Part shown: positions 15,278-24,201 of the stretch, piece by piece
How positions within the stretch are numbered: the stretch's first letter is position 1
How the letters are laid out: each line of letters begins with the position of its first letter
Assembly: GCA_022736595.1 (NCBI GenBank)
Contig: DZDC01000008.1
Span: 1 to 34,485 of the forward strand
Reading direction: 5' to 3'
DNA length: 34,485 nt
Origin: Draconibacterium orientale
GTDB lineage: Bacteria > Bacteroidota > Bacteroidia > Bacteroidales > UBA1556
The notes under the pieces: model-generated
Databases searched by the model: none
What the model saw: only the letters and a program-made list of their open reading frames with translations
Told to the model about the DNA's origin: nothing
Position numbers and translations under genes: made by a program

Positions 15278-16627
15278 ATGACCAAACAAATTAAAATTAA
15301 GCGCGGCTTAGACATTAAACTTATGGGAAAAGCAGAAGAAAAACTGCAAACTATTAAGTCTAAACGTTATGCCCTCAAACCCACCGATTTTCATGGATTA
15401 TTTCCAAAATTATTAGTAAAAGTTGGAGATCAGGTTCAGCGAGGAACTCCTGTTTACTCCGACAAAAATAGAGATTACATCAAATTTACTTCACCTGTAA
15501 GTGGTGTTGTAGCAGATATTGTTCGTGGTGAAAAGCGAAAAATTTTCGAAATTATCATTGAGTCGGATGGTTCAGATTCCTTTGTAAAGTTTGATGTAGC
15601 GGATTATAAATCCAAGTCTGCCGAGACTTTAAAATCACTTTTGGTAGAAAGTGGTATTTGGGCTTATATTCGTCAGCGACCCTATAATGTGGTTGCTAAT
15701 CCAATTGACAAGCCCAATGCTATTTTTATTAGTGCTTTTGATACTGCTCCTTTAGCTGCAAATGTTGATTTTACTATGCAAGGTAAAAAGGAGGCTTTTC
15801 AAGCTGGTATTAATGCGCTATCAAAAATTGGTAACTGCAAAATTTATTTAGGAATCAATTCGCAAACTCGATGTGAGACGTTTACTCAAGCTCAAGGCGT
15901 TGAAGTCATTGGTTTTGATGGACCTCATCCTGCTGGAAATGTGGGAATTCAGATCCATCACGTCAGTCCTATTAATAAAGGTGATATCTATTGGACTGTT
16001 CAACCGCAGGATGTAGCCACCATTGGAAATCTATTTCTAAAAGGACAATACGATTCGCAACTCAATATTGCAGTGTGTGGATCAGAAGTTAAAAACCCAC
16101 AGTATTATACTGTAAATAGAGGCTCAGAAGTAGCTCCATTGTTAAAAGATAATTTGAAAGTCGAAGATAACTTTCGCATAATCAGTGGAAATGTTCTTAC
16201 AGGCACCAAGGTTGAGAAAACGGGTTTTATTTCATTTTATCATAATTCATTAACCATCATTCCTGAAGGATTTAAACGTGATTTTATGGGTTGGCTCATT
16301 CCAAGTCCAGAAAAGCATAGCTTTTATCGTACTTCATTATCATGGTTGATGCCTAATAAAGAATATCGATTGAATACCAATATTAATGGTGGAGAACGCG
16401 CATTTGTTTTCACAGGTGAAATGGAGAAAGTGTTTCCAATGAATATTTATCCAATGCAATTGCTGAAAAGTATCATTGTGGAAGATATTGACCAAATGGA
16501 ACAATTGGGGATTTATGAAGTAGTGGAGGAAGATTTTGCTCTTTGTGAATACATCAGCACTTCCAAAATTGAAATTCAAGATCTAATTCGCCAAGGATTG
16601 GATATGGTTAGAAAAGAGATGAGTTAA
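15278..16627 (+). CDS. nqrA: Na+-translocating NADH:quinone oxidoreductase subunit A
   Basis: NqrA is the peripheral cytoplasmic subunit of Na+-NQR, the respiratory pump that oxidises NADH, reduces quinone and exports sodium; NqrA lies next to the quinone-binding region. The 449-aa length is normal. The opening KIKRGLDIKLMGKAE and the section LKPTDFHGLFPKLLVKVGDQVQRGTPVY are characteristic, with a RnfC-like barrel-sandwich domain early on and a conserved SFYRTSLSW block late. It is first of six tightly spaced genes. Confidence 0.97.
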   Translation: MTKQIKIKRGLDIKLMGKAEEKLQTIKSKRYALKPTDFHGLFPKLLVKVGDQVQRGTPVYSDKNRDYIKFTSPVSGVVADIVRGEKRKIFEIIIESDGSDSFVKFDVADYKSKSAETLKSLLVESGIWAYIRQRPYNVVANPIDKPNAIFISAFDTAPLAANVDFTMQGKKEAFQAGINALSKIGNCKIYLGINSQTRCETFTQAQGVEVIGFDGPHPAGNVGIQIHHVSPINKGDIYWTVQPQDVATIGNLFLKGQYDSQLNIAVCGSEVKNPQYYTVNRGSEVAPLLKDNLKVEDNFRIISGNVLTGTKVEKTGFISFYHNSLTIIPEGFKRDFMGWLIPSPEKHSFYRTSLSWLMPNKEYRLNTNINGGERAFVFTGEMEKVFPMNIYPMQLLKSIIVEDIDQMEQLGIYEVVEEDFALCEYISTSKIEIQDLIRQGLDMVRKEMS

Positions 16628-16656
16628 CTTAGTAAATAAATTATACAATATAATCA

Positions 16657-17808
16657 ATGAAAGCAATTAGAGATATACTTGACTCTATTAAGCCTCACGT
16701 TCAGAAAGGAGGCAAATTTCACGCACTTCATTCGTTTTACGATGCCATTGATACTTTGATGTTTGTTCCAGGAACAACCACCTCCAAAGGAAGTCATATT
16801 CGTGATGGCGTAGATATGAAGCGGACCATGTTTGTGGTGGTGATTGCCCTGATTCCCGCCCTTTTATTTGGCATGTGGAATGTTGGAGCTATGCATTTTG
16901 TATCTAATGGATATGAAGCAACTTTTCTGCAATCTTTTTGGTATGGATTTATTGAGGTATTACCCTTAATTGTTGTGAGCTATGGTGTGGGTTTGACGGT
17001 TGAAATTATTTTTGCCCAATTTCGTGGTCATGAAGTAAATGAAGGTTTTTTTGTGAGTGGAATGCTCATTCCTTTGGTATTACCCGTTACTACACCATTA
17101 TGGGTTGTAGCTATCGCAGTAGCTTTTGCCGTTGTTTTTAGTAAAGAAGTTTTTGGGGGTACTGGAATGAACTTGGTTAACCCCGCACTTTTTGCACGCG
17201 CATTCTTATTCTTTGCTTATCCCAGTTTTATGTCAGGCGATTTTGTATGGATTTCGGAAAAAGCTGATGCCTTCAGTGGAGCAACCCCATTAGCTGAATT
17301 GGCCGCTGGTAATACGCCTAACCTAAGTGTACTTGATATGTTAATTGGTAACTATTCGGGTTCCATTGGTGAATCTTCCTTTATTGCCATTGCCATTGGA
17401 GCAGCTATTCTTCTTTTTACTGGAGTAGCCAGTTGGAAAGTAATGACATCCTTCTTTTTGGGTGGTTTAGGCATGGGATTATTACTTAATGTATTTGCCG
17501 GAAGTTTTCCAGATAATTCTTATTTGGCATTACCAGCATTCCAACACCTTTTGTTAGGGGGCTTTGCTTTTGGTGGTGTATTTATGATTACCGATCCAGT
17601 TACAGCAGCCCAAACTGAAACAGGAAAGTGGATTTATGGATTTTTAGCAGGATTTTTAGCAATTATGGTTCGTGTTCTTAACCCCGCATATCCAGAAGGG
17701 GTAATGCTTGCCATATTATTAATGAACGTATTTGCTCCTACTATCGATTACTATGTAGTTGATTCTAATATCAATAAACGTTTGAAACGAGCTAAAGTAA
17801 AAGCATAA
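16657..17808 (+). CDS. nqrB: Na+-NQR subunit B (FMN-binding membrane subunit)
   Basis: NqrB is a large membrane subunit forming the sodium pathway and carrying covalent FMN and riboflavin. At 383 aa it is near the usual 400. The flavin acceptor motif SGATPLAELA places the FMN-linked threonine at residue 210. Around ten hydrophobic helices are visible. The N-terminal stretch HSFYDAIDTLMFVPG and the GVDMKR region are family-typical. FMN attachment needs ApbE, which is encoded downstream at 21248. Confidence 0.97.
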   Translation: MKAIRDILDSIKPHVQKGGKFHALHSFYDAIDTLMFVPGTTTSKGSHIRDGVDMKRTMFVVVIALIPALLFGMWNVGAMHFVSNGYEATFLQSFWYGFIEVLPLIVVSYGVGLTVEIIFAQFRGHEVNEGFFVSGMLIPLVLPVTTPLWVVAIAVAFAVVFSKEVFGGTGMNLVNPALFARAFLFFAYPSFMSGDFVWISEKADAFSGATPLAELAAGNTPNLSVLDMLIGNYSGSIGESSFIAIAIGAAILLFTGVASWKVMTSFFLGGLGMGLLLNVFAGSFPDNSYLALPAFQHLLLGGFAFGGVFMITDPVTAAQTETGKWIYGFLAGFLAIMVRVLNPAYPEGVMLAILLMNVFAPTIDYYVVDSNINKRLKRAKVKA

Positions 17809-17838
17809 ATTAGTGTAACTTATTAAAAATCAATTAAA

Positions 17839-18603
17839 ATGAATAAAGAAAGTAATGCTTACATTTTTATTTACGCCTCAGTTATGGTGGTTTTAGTTGC
17901 TATTTTATTAGCTTCTGCCAACCTAGGACTTAGCCCGTATCAAGAAAAGAATAAGCAAAATGAAAAAATGATAAAGATTTTGGGTTCTGTGGGTATTCAA
18001 GCTACTCCCGCTGATGCAGAAAAAATCTATAATGAGCACCTTGTAAAAGAGGTTGTACTGAACACTAAAGGCGAAGAGTTGAGTGTTTACTCCAAAGGAA
18101 AATTTGAAAAAGGATCGCAACGTGCTTTTGATATCAATCTTAAAGCTGCCTTGAAGAAGATAGTGAAAGGTGAGGATGGTGCTTTACCCTTATTTATTTT
18201 CGAAGCCGAAGGAACTCAATATTATGTAATTCCAATGTTCGGTAAAGGATTGTGGGGGCCTATCTATGGGAATATGGCCCTTGAGACAGATCGAAACACC
18301 GTTTATGGAGTTAACTTTGCTCATGATGGTGAAACCCCAGGACTTGGAGCCGAGATTGCTAATCCTCCTGTGGAAGGTAAAGTGGTTTTTGCTGACCAAT
18401 TTAAGCAAAAGAAAATTTTTGATGAGGCTGGTAATTTTACTTCTGTTAAAGTGGTAAAAGGCGGAGTTAAAAGCCAAACCGCTGTATTGCCTGCCAATGG
18501 AGTAGATGCCATCAGTGGAAGTACCCTTACTTGTAATGGGGTGTCGGCAATGCTAAATGACAATTTGAAAAATTACGTTAACTATTTTAAAAATATTAAA
18601 TAG
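17839..18603 (+). CDS. nqrC: Na+-NQR subunit C (periplasmic FMN subunit)
   Basis: NqrC has one N-terminal membrane helix (residues about 8-28) and a periplasmic domain that carries a second covalent FMN. The acceptor motif reads SGSTLT, with the flavin threonine at residue 229; it sits after KSQTAVLPANGVDAI. The length of 254 aa is as expected. The central MFGKGLWGPIYG block is typical of NqrC/RnfG. It is co-transcribed with nqrB (30-base gap) and nqrD (2-base gap). Confidence 0.97.
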   Translation: MNKESNAYIFIYASVMVVLVAILLASANLGLSPYQEKNKQNEKMIKILGSVGIQATPADAEKIYNEHLVKEVVLNTKGEELSVYSKGKFEKGSQRAFDINLKAALKKIVKGEDGALPLFIFEAEGTQYYVIPMFGKGLWGPIYGNMALETDRNTVYGVNFAHDGETPGLGAEIANPPVEGKVVFADQFKQKKIFDEAGNFTSVKVVKGGVKSQTAVLPANGVDAISGSTLTCNGVSAMLNDNLKNYVNYFKNIK

Positions 18604-18605
18604 AT

Positions 18606-19256
18606 ATGGCTGAGAAAAAAGAAAAAGAAGCTTTGTTTTCGCCCAAAAACATGAAGCTTATCACCAATCCTCTTTTTATTGATAATCCAATTACAAAGCA
18701 GGTATTGGGAATATGTTCGGCATTAGCTGTTACTGTAAAATTGGAACCAGCTATCGTTATGGCTTTATCAGTAACTGTTGTAACTGGGTTTGGTAGTTTA
18801 ATTATATCAATGTTGCGTAATAGTATACCCAACCGTATCCGAATAATAGTTCAACTTGTTGTTATTGCAGCTTTGGTAATTTTAGTTGACCAAGTGCTCA
18901 AGGCTTTCTCCTATGAAGTTAGTAAGCAATTATCTGTATTTGTAGGTCTAATCATTACTAACTGTATTGTAATGGGTCGCTTTGAAGCCTTTGCGATGGC
19001 CAACAAGCCTTGGCCATCATTGCTTGATGGTATTGGTAATGGATTTGGTTATGGCTGGATATTGATTGTTGTAGCTCTTTTTAGAGAGTTATTTGGGTCA
19101 GGTACCGTTTTAGGAGTAAAACTCATTCCTGATGCTTTTTACGAAATGGGCTATGTAAACAATGGATTAGTGATTTTACCTCCAATGGCTTTATTTGCAG
19201 TGGGTATCATTATTTGGATTCAAAGGGCTCGCAACAGAAGTATGATTGAAGATTAG
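18606..19256 (+). CDS. nqrD: Na+-NQR subunit D
   Basis: This is a 216-aa six-helix membrane subunit. Together with NqrE it holds an iron centre in the middle of the membrane, ligated by two cysteines from each subunit. Both are present here: C37 in LGICSALAV and C120 in TNCIVMGRFEAFA. The N-terminal cytoplasmic segment is Lys/Glu-rich. It begins only two bases after the nqrC stop, implying translational coupling. Confidence 0.97.
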   Translation: MAEKKEKEALFSPKNMKLITNPLFIDNPITKQVLGICSALAVTVKLEPAIVMALSVTVVTGFGSLIISMLRNSIPNRIRIIVQLVVIAALVILVDQVLKAFSYEVSKQLSVFVGLIITNCIVMGRFEAFAMANKPWPSLLDGIGNGFGYGWILIVVALFRELFGSGTVLGVKLIPDAFYEMGYVNNGLVILPPMALFAVGIIIWIQRARNRSMIED

Positions 19257-19279
19257 TATTAACAGTAAAAACGGAAAAA

Positions 19280-19897
19280 ATGCAAGAATTAGTAAATATA
19301 TTTGTCAAGTCCATATTTATGGACAACATGGTCTTCGCTTACTTCCTCGGAATGTGCTCTTATTTAGCTGTTTCAAAGACGGTTAAAACTAGTGTAGGAC
19401 TTGGTGCCGCCGTTGTTTTTATTCAAATAATTACAGTTCCATTAAATTATTTGATTGATAAGTACCTTTTAGCTGCTGGAGCACTCTCATGGTTAGGTCC
19501 GGAATATGCCTCTGTAGATTTGAGTTTCTTAAGCTTCATCATGTTTATCGCCATTATCGCCTCTTTGGTTCAGATTGTGGAAATGGTGGTTGAGAAATTT
19601 AGCCCTGCACTTTATGCTTCTTTAGGAATTTTCCTTCCTCTGATTGCTGTTAATTGCGCTATTTTAGGAGGATCCTTATTTATGCAACAAAGAGAATATC
19701 AATCTGTTGCTGAAGCTACTTCCTTTGGTCTTGGATCTGGCATTGGCTGGGCACTTGCAATTATTGCTATTGCTGCTATTCGTGAGAAAATGAGATATTC
19801 CCATATTCCAGCTCCTTTACGTGGTTTAGGTATTACCTTTATTATCACAGGTTTGATGGGGATGGCGTTTATGACCTTCATGGGAATTAAATTGTAA
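19280..19897 (+). CDS. nqrE: Na+-NQR subunit E
   Basis: This is a 205-aa six-helix membrane subunit, the inverted-topology partner of NqrD. The iron-ligating cysteines are C26 in LGMCSYLAVS and C126 in VNCAILGG. The start MQELVNIFVKSIFMDNMVFAYF is characteristic. Tight spacing continues the operon. Confidence 0.97.
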   Translation: MQELVNIFVKSIFMDNMVFAYFLGMCSYLAVSKTVKTSVGLGAAVVFIQIITVPLNYLIDKYLLAAGALSWLGPEYASVDLSFLSFIMFIAIIASLVQIVEMVVEKFSPALYASLGIFLPLIAVNCAILGGSLFMQQREYQSVAEATSFGLGSGIGWALAIIAIAAIREKMRYSHIPAPLRGLGITFIITGLMGMAFMTFMGIKL

Positions 19898-19927
19898 GAT
19901 GTTATATAAATCTTAATATAGAAAGAG

Positions 19928-21190
19928 ATGATTTTAGCCGAAATTTCAACTGCAACCATTGTAATAATAAGTGTTATTACTTTTTTGGTTATGATTTTGC
20001 TCTTGGTAAGTATTTTACTCTATGCCAAGAAAAAGCTAACTCCACAAGGGTTGGTCAAAATTATTATTAACGACGAAAAGGAAGTAGAAACTTCTCCAGG
20101 AAGTTCGTTACTATCTACCCTGACCAATGAAAAAATCTTCCTTCCTTCCGCTTGTGGTGGTGGTGGAACTTGTGGTATGTGTAAAGTTCAAGTTTTTGAA
20201 GGAGGTGGAGATATCCTTCCTACTGAAAAGGGCTTTTTTACTCGTAAAGAAGCTCAAGATCATTGGCGTCTTGGATGCCAAGTTAAGGTGAGAAATGACC
20301 TTAAAATTAGAGTTTCTCATGAGGTATTTGGAATTAAGAAATGGGAATGTGAAGTGGTTTCGAACAACAATGTGGCCACTTTTATTAAAGAATTTGTTGT
20401 GAAATTGCCCGATGGTGAGCATTTGGATTTCCGAAGTGGAGGTTATATTCAAATCGATGTACCTAAATGTGAGGTTGACTATAAAAACATTGAAATTGGT
20501 GAAAAATTCCGTGGCGACTGGGATAAATTTAAAATGTGGGATCTTAAAATGAAGAATCCAGAACCTATTTATCGTGCTTATTCCATGGCCAACCACCCAG
20601 CCGAGGGTAATATTGTTATGTTAAACATTCGTATCGCTACTCCTCCTTGGGATCCTAAGACTAAAGGTTTTATGAACGTTAATCCGGGTATATGTTCTTC
20701 CTATATCTTTAGCTTAAAGCCTGGCGATAAAGTGATGGTCTCGGGCCCTTATGGTGAGTTCTTTATTAAAGATACCAAACGCGAAATGATGTTTATTGGC
20801 GGAGGTGCTGGTATGGCTCCTATGCGTTCTCATATTTTTGATCAGTTCCTTACCAAGAAAACCAAAGATCGTAAAGCCACTTTCTGGTACGGAGGTCGTT
20901 CGCTACGCGAATTGTTCTACGTGGACCAATTCCAAGCTATTGAAAAGGATTTCCCTAATTTTAAATTTAATATTGGACTTTCAGAGCCCATGCCTGAAGA
21001 CAATTGGACTGGATATGTAGGATTTATTCATCAAGTTATTCTCGATACTTACCTTTCAAAACATGAAGATCCAGAAGAAATTGAATACTATCTTTGCGGT
21101 CCTCCCATGATGAATGCGGCAGTTCTAAAAATGCTGGATGATCTTGGAGTTCCAAATGAAATGATTGCCTTCGATGATTTTGGAGGATAA
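19928..21190 (+). CDS. nqrF: Na+-NQR subunit F (NADH dehydrogenase subunit)
   Basis: NqrF is the electron entry point: it takes hydride from NADH to FAD and passes electrons to a [2Fe-2S] cluster. It is 420 aa. One membrane helix spans residues 9-32. The ferredoxin domain carries C76, C82, C85 and C117. The FAD motif is RAYSMAN at 216-222, the NAD-binding motif GGGAGMAPMRS at 291-301, and the C-terminal CGPPMM block at 390-395. The last residues DDFGG are family-typical. It closes the nqr operon before a strong terminator. Confidence 0.98.
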   Translation: MILAEISTATIVIISVITFLVMILLLVSILLYAKKKLTPQGLVKIIINDEKEVETSPGSSLLSTLTNEKIFLPSACGGGGTCGMCKVQVFEGGGDILPTEKGFFTRKEAQDHWRLGCQVKVRNDLKIRVSHEVFGIKKWECEVVSNNNVATFIKEFVVKLPDGEHLDFRSGGYIQIDVPKCEVDYKNIEIGEKFRGDWDKFKMWDLKMKNPEPIYRAYSMANHPAEGNIVMLNIRIATPPWDPKTKGFMNVNPGICSSYIFSLKPGDKVMVSGPYGEFFIKDTKREMMFIGGGAGMAPMRSHIFDQFLTKKTKDRKATFWYGGRSLRELFYVDQFQAIEKDFPNFKFNIGLSEPMPEDNWTGYVGFIHQVILDTYLSKHEDPEEIEYYLCGPPMMNAAVLKMLDDLGVPNEMIAFDDFGG

Positions 21191-21196
21191 TATTTT

Positions 21197-21223
21197 AAAA
21201 GGCCGATTTTTTCGGCCTTTTTC
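21197..21223 (+). terminator. Terminator of the nqr operon
   Basis: AAAAGGCCGA at 21197-21206 pairs with TCGGCCTTTT at 21212-21221 around a five-T loop, with further T after. It separates nqrF from apbE, so apbE probably relies on read-through or its own start signal. Confidence 0.88.
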
Positions 21224-21247
21224 GTAATTTTAATTTGTTATTGGTTT

Positions 21248-22276
21248 ATGAAATTTTTAAAATCTTTTTACTTTCTGCTGATAAGCTCTTTGTGGATGTT
21301 GGCCTGTAATTCAGAGTCCCCCAAGCCCTTAAATCGTTATCAAGTTACTGGGGAGGCTCAGGGCACTTACTACTCCGTAATTTATTATCACACAGAGGAC
21401 TTGAATCTTCAAACTACATTGGATAGCTTCTTTAAGGCTTTTGATTTATCAGCCTCTAATTACAACCCAAATTCCATTATTTCGAAAGTTAACCGAAATG
21501 AAGAAGTGGTTCTGGATTCTATTTTTATCAATAACTTTAATTTGGCCTTTCGCGTTTCAGAAATGTCTGGCGGGAAGTTTGATATTACAGTGCGGCCACT
21601 AACTGAGCTTTGGGGCTTTGGCAAGGAAAGACAACAGATCGTGAATCCTGAGCAAGTAGATAGCGTTAGGGTTTTTATCGGATATAAAAAGATTAAGATT
21701 ATAGAGGGTAAAATCGTTAAAGAAGATCCTCGAATACAATTAGATTTTAATGCAATTGCTCAAGGTTACTCGGTGGATGAAGTAGCCAAATTGCTTCGAA
21801 ATAGAGGCCTTAGTACTTTTCTGGTTGATGTTGGAGGCGAAGTGTATGCCAGCAAAAGCAAACCTGATGGTAAGTTGTGGTCGGTTGGTGTTGAAAAGCC
21901 CGTGGATAGTGCTGCCTATGGAAATGCAATCGTGGCATTTATTTCCTTATCAGAAAAGGGTTTGGCCACAAGTGGTAATTATCGAAAATTTTATGTTAAA
22001 GATGGTTTGAAAGTGGTACATACCATTGACCCATTTACTGGATATCCGATATCGCAAAATTTATTAAGTGCAACCATTATTGCTCCTACGGCTGCTTACG
22101 CCGATGCTATTGCCACAGCATGTATGGTTTCTGGACTTGATGAAAGTATCAAACTTATTGAAAATAATAGCGAATTGGATGCTTTATTAATTTATAGCGA
22201 TAGTGCAGGCAATTATCGCGAATATATAAGTCCAAAATTAAGGTCTTATATCGAAATAAATACTGAGAATCAATAG
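21248..22276 (+). CDS. apbE: FAD:protein FMN transferase ApbE (lipoprotein)
   Basis: ApbE attaches FMN covalently to threonines of NqrB and NqrC, using FAD as donor, at the outer face of the inner membrane. It is 342 aa. The N-terminus is a lipoprotein signal with lipobox MLAC. Family motifs are FDITVRPLTELWGFG, LDFNAIAQGYSVDEV, VDVGGEVYASKSKPDG, SVGVEKP, ATSGNYRKFY and HTIDPFTGYP. The last contributes the magnesium and FAD site together with the APTAAYADAIATACMVSG block. It follows nqrF by 57 bases, across a terminator. Its stop overlaps the convergent nqrM-like gene by seven bases. Confidence 0.96.
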   Translation: MKFLKSFYFLLISSLWMLACNSESPKPLNRYQVTGEAQGTYYSVIYYHTEDLNLQTTLDSFFKAFDLSASNYNPNSIISKVNRNEEVVLDSIFINNFNLAFRVSEMSGGKFDITVRPLTELWGFGKERQQIVNPEQVDSVRVFIGYKKIKIIEGKIVKEDPRIQLDFNAIAQGYSVDEVAKLLRNRGLSTFLVDVGGEVYASKSKPDGKLWSVGVEKPVDSAAYGNAIVAFISLSEKGLATSGNYRKFYVKDGLKVVHTIDPFTGYPISQNLLSATIIAPTAAYADAIATACMVSGLDESIKLIENNSELDALLIYSDSAGNYREYISPKLRSYIEINTENQ

Positions 22277-22530
22277 GTTTTAATAACCATTCTTTCAGTG
22301 TGAATGTGTGGAGCATGATCGGCTCCTTTGCCATGATGGTCTTCATAATTTTCGCATCTTTCTTCAGGAGATTTTTCTCCGCAGGAGCAACCAATATTCT
22401 TTAAAGGGCCTACATCCACACTGCTGCATTGTTTGGTAAATGTGCCACCTTTTATAAAGAACATCTTAACCGCTATGATGGCAATGGAGAACCCTACAAT
22501 ACCTAAACTTAACAAAAATAATTTGATCAT
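22270..22530 (-). CDS. Four-cysteine membrane protein, NqrM-like (DUF539) NQR maturation factor
   Basis: This 86-aa protein has one N-terminal helix (residues about 3-24) followed by a cysteine segment, C35, C48, C50 and C59, in the order KQC, GCSCGEKSP, ERC. The pattern resembles NqrM of Vibrio, a small membrane protein with four cysteines needed to build the iron centre between NqrD and NqrE. A His-rich tail (DHHGKGADHAPHIH) follows and could also bind metal. In Vibrio nqrM lies downstream of apbE in the same direction; here it is convergent with apbE, overlaps it by seven bases and has its own promoter. Alternative: an unrelated metal-binding membrane protein. Confidence 0.72.
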   Translation of the reverse strand: MIKLFLLSLGIVGFSIAIIAVKMFFIKGGTFTKQCSSVDVGPLKNIGCSCGEKSPEERCENYEDHHGKGADHAPHIHTERMVIKTY

Positions 22531-22562
22531 CGTCTTAACTTTTTATCATTCGAAGTGAGTTG

Positions 22563-22570
22563 CAAAGGTA
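22563..22570 (-). promoter_or_regulatory. -7 element for the nqrM-like gene
   Basis: The minus strand reads TACCTTTG followed by CA, an exact TAnnTTTG match, giving a leader of about 25 bases before the ATG at 22530. It shows that the gene is expressed independently of the RNA methyltransferase upstream. Confidence 0.6.
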
Positions 22571-22608
22571 CGATTATAGAAGTGTTATTGGAGGTTTAAA
22601 AGCTGATT

Positions 22609-23358
22609 TTAGTTGGAATTTTGGCGTCTAAATTCAGCACAAATGATACCTGTGGCCACGGCTGCATTTAAGGATTCCATATTTGAGGCGTTGTAGGATG
22701 GAATCCTAATTTGTTTTGAAATATAAGGCATTAGATCTTGATTTATTCCTTTGCTTTCGTTGCCTATAAGGATTACTCCACCTTTTGATAATGGAGTTTC
22801 ATAAATATTTTGGCCTTCCAAAAGGGCTCCATAAATGAGGTGGGTATCTTTTATTTTTATAAAATAGTCATTTAATGGGGTGTAGCACATCTGTGTTCTA
22901 AGGATAGCTCCCATGGTTGATTGAACAACTTTGGGATTGAATCGGTCGGCGGTTTGAGGCGCACAAACCAGTTTATGAATTCCAAACCAGTCAGCGATTC
23001 GGATGATGGTTCCTAAGTTTCCAGGGTCTTGAATATTATCCAAGGCGAGTATAAGTTCGTCTTTTTCAGGATAAATAATATTGCTTGGTGGAGTTTGAAC
23101 GATTGCAAATACTTGATTTGGGGAGCTAAGCAAACTAATGCTTTCAAGTTCTGATGCAGAAATGAGTTGAAGTGGAAGGTTGGCTCGGTGTGGTGGAAGG
23201 TCAAATGGGGTGGTTGAGAATGCCTCAAGGATAATAAAATCAGATTGGAGCAACTCCTCAAATAGCTTGGGGCCTTCGGCTATAAAGCATTGCTGTTCAT
23301 GACGATACTTTGCTAAATGAAGTTTGCGAATCTCTTTGATTTTATTCTTTGAAAGCAT
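22609..23358 (-). CDS. TrmH/SpoU family RNA 2'-O-methyltransferase
   Basis: This is a 249-aa SPOUT methyltransferase that modifies the ribose of tRNA or rRNA. The N-terminal substrate-binding domain reads KIKEIRKLHLAKYRHEQQCFIAEG. The catalytic domain has the three SpoU motifs: NIQDPGNLGTIIRIADWFG, then VILIGNESKGI, then IPSYNASNMESLNAAVA. These form the trefoil knot that binds SAM. The target nucleotide is not determinable. It starts about 30 bases after the terminator of the ribosomal operon upstream. Confidence 0.93.
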   Translation of the reverse strand: MLSKNKIKEIRKLHLAKYRHEQQCFIAEGPKLFEELLQSDFIILEAFSTTPFDLPPHRANLPLQLISASELESISLLSSPNQVFAIVQTPPSNIIYPEKDELILALDNIQDPGNLGTIIRIADWFGIHKLVCAPQTADRFNPKVVQSTMGAILRTQMCYTPLNDYFIKIKDTHLIYGALLEGQNIYETPLSKGGVILIGNESKGINQDLMPYISKQIRIPSYNASNMESLNAAVATGIICAEFRRQNSN

Positions 23359-23389
23359 ATTTTTGAATCGAATTTGAAAAGCTAAAAAT

Positions 23390-23423
23390 AAAAAAATCCC
23401 GTTATTAATTTCAAATAACGGGA
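23390..23423 (-). terminator. Terminator of the rpsF-rpsR-rplI operon
   Basis: TCCCGTTATT at 23397-23406 pairs with AATAACGGGA at 23414-23423 across a seven-base loop. On the minus strand the hairpin is followed by a T-run. It isolates the ribosomal operon from the SpoU gene. Confidence 0.88.
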
Positions 23424-23446
23424 CTTTATTTTATGGGTTGAGTTTA

Positions 23447-23896
23447 TTACTCAGCGATAACTTCAAATTTAAGAGAAGCTTTCACATCGCGGTGTAAATT
23501 AATGGTAGCGATATATTCACCCACTTCCTTAATTTTTTCAACATCAACAATAATTTTCTTGCGATCGATTTCAATATTAGCTTGACTCATCAAGGCATTA
23601 GCAATTTGCATTGCATTTACTGATCCGAAGATCTTACCTGAATTACCAACTTTAGCTCCAATTTTTAAGCTAGCAGCTTCGATGTTTGCACAAAGTGCTT
23701 GAGCATCGTTACGAACTTTCTCCTCTTTATGAGCTTTTTGTTTAAGGTTTTCAGCTAAAACTTTTTCGGTAGAAGGAGTAGCTTGAATAGCATATCCTTG
23801 TGGGATTAGGAAGTTGCGGGCATAGCCATTTTTAACGTTAAGAATGTCGTTAGCAAAACCTAATTTAGCGATATCTTGTTTTAATATTACTTTCAT
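23447..23896 (-). CDS. rplI: 50S ribosomal protein L9
   Basis: L9 (bL9) is 149 aa, the standard length. The N-terminal domain has MKVILKQDIAKLGFANDILNVKNGYARNFLIP, the classic rRNA-binding part; a long connecting helix and a C-terminal domain (GSVNAMQIANALMSQ) follow. It is last in rpsF-rpsR-rplI. Unlike its operon partners it has a strong Shine-Dalgarno (AGGAGG) just upstream, at the end of rpsR. Confidence 0.98.
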   Translation of the reverse strand: MKVILKQDIAKLGFANDILNVKNGYARNFLIPQGYAIQATPSTEKVLAENLKQKAHKEEKVRNDAQALCANIEAASLKIGAKVGNSGKIFGSVNAMQIANALMSQANIEIDRKKIIVDVEKIKEVGEYIATINLHRDVKASLKFEVIAE

Positions 23897-23900
23897 GTTG

Positions 23901-23907
23901 TCCTCCT
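23901..23907 (-). promoter_or_regulatory. Strong Shine-Dalgarno before rplI
   Basis: The minus strand reads AGGAGGA, four bases before the rplI ATG and directly after the rpsR stop. Nearly all other starts in the window, including rpsF and rpsR, show no such site. Confidence 0.85.
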
Positions 23908-23908
23908 A

Positions 23909-24175
23909 TTATTTTAAAAGATCACCTACGTAAGGCATTAATGCAATGTGACGTGCTCTTTTAACTGCTTGAGCCACTTTCTTTTGGTATTTTTGTGAAG
24001 TACCAGTTAAACGACGAGGAAGGATTCTGCCTTGCTCATTTACAAATTTCAAAAGGAAACCTGCGTCTTTATAATCGATGTACTTGATGCCACTCTTTTT
24101 GAAACGGCAGTATTTTTTCTTTTTGGTATCAACCGCGATTGGGGTTAAATATCTAATTTCTGATCCTGTTGCCAT
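23909..24175 (-). CDS. rpsR: 30S ribosomal protein S18
   Basis: S18 (bS18) is 88 aa. Its conserved core is DYKDAGFLLKFVNEQGRILPRRLTGTSQKYQKKVAQAVKRARHIALMPY. The N-terminus, with a KKKKYCRF block, is typical of the phylum. It lies between rpsF and rplI. In Bacteroidetes ribosomes bS18, together with bS6 and bS21, forms the pocket that holds the 16S rRNA 3' tail. No Shine-Dalgarno precedes it. Confidence 0.98.
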   Translation of the reverse strand: MATGSEIRYLTPIAVDTKKKKYCRFKKSGIKYIDYKDAGFLLKFVNEQGRILPRRLTGTSQKYQKKVAQAVKRARHIALMPYVGDLLK

Positions 24176-24201
24176 AGTTTTAATAATTTAAATGGTTAAC
24201 A

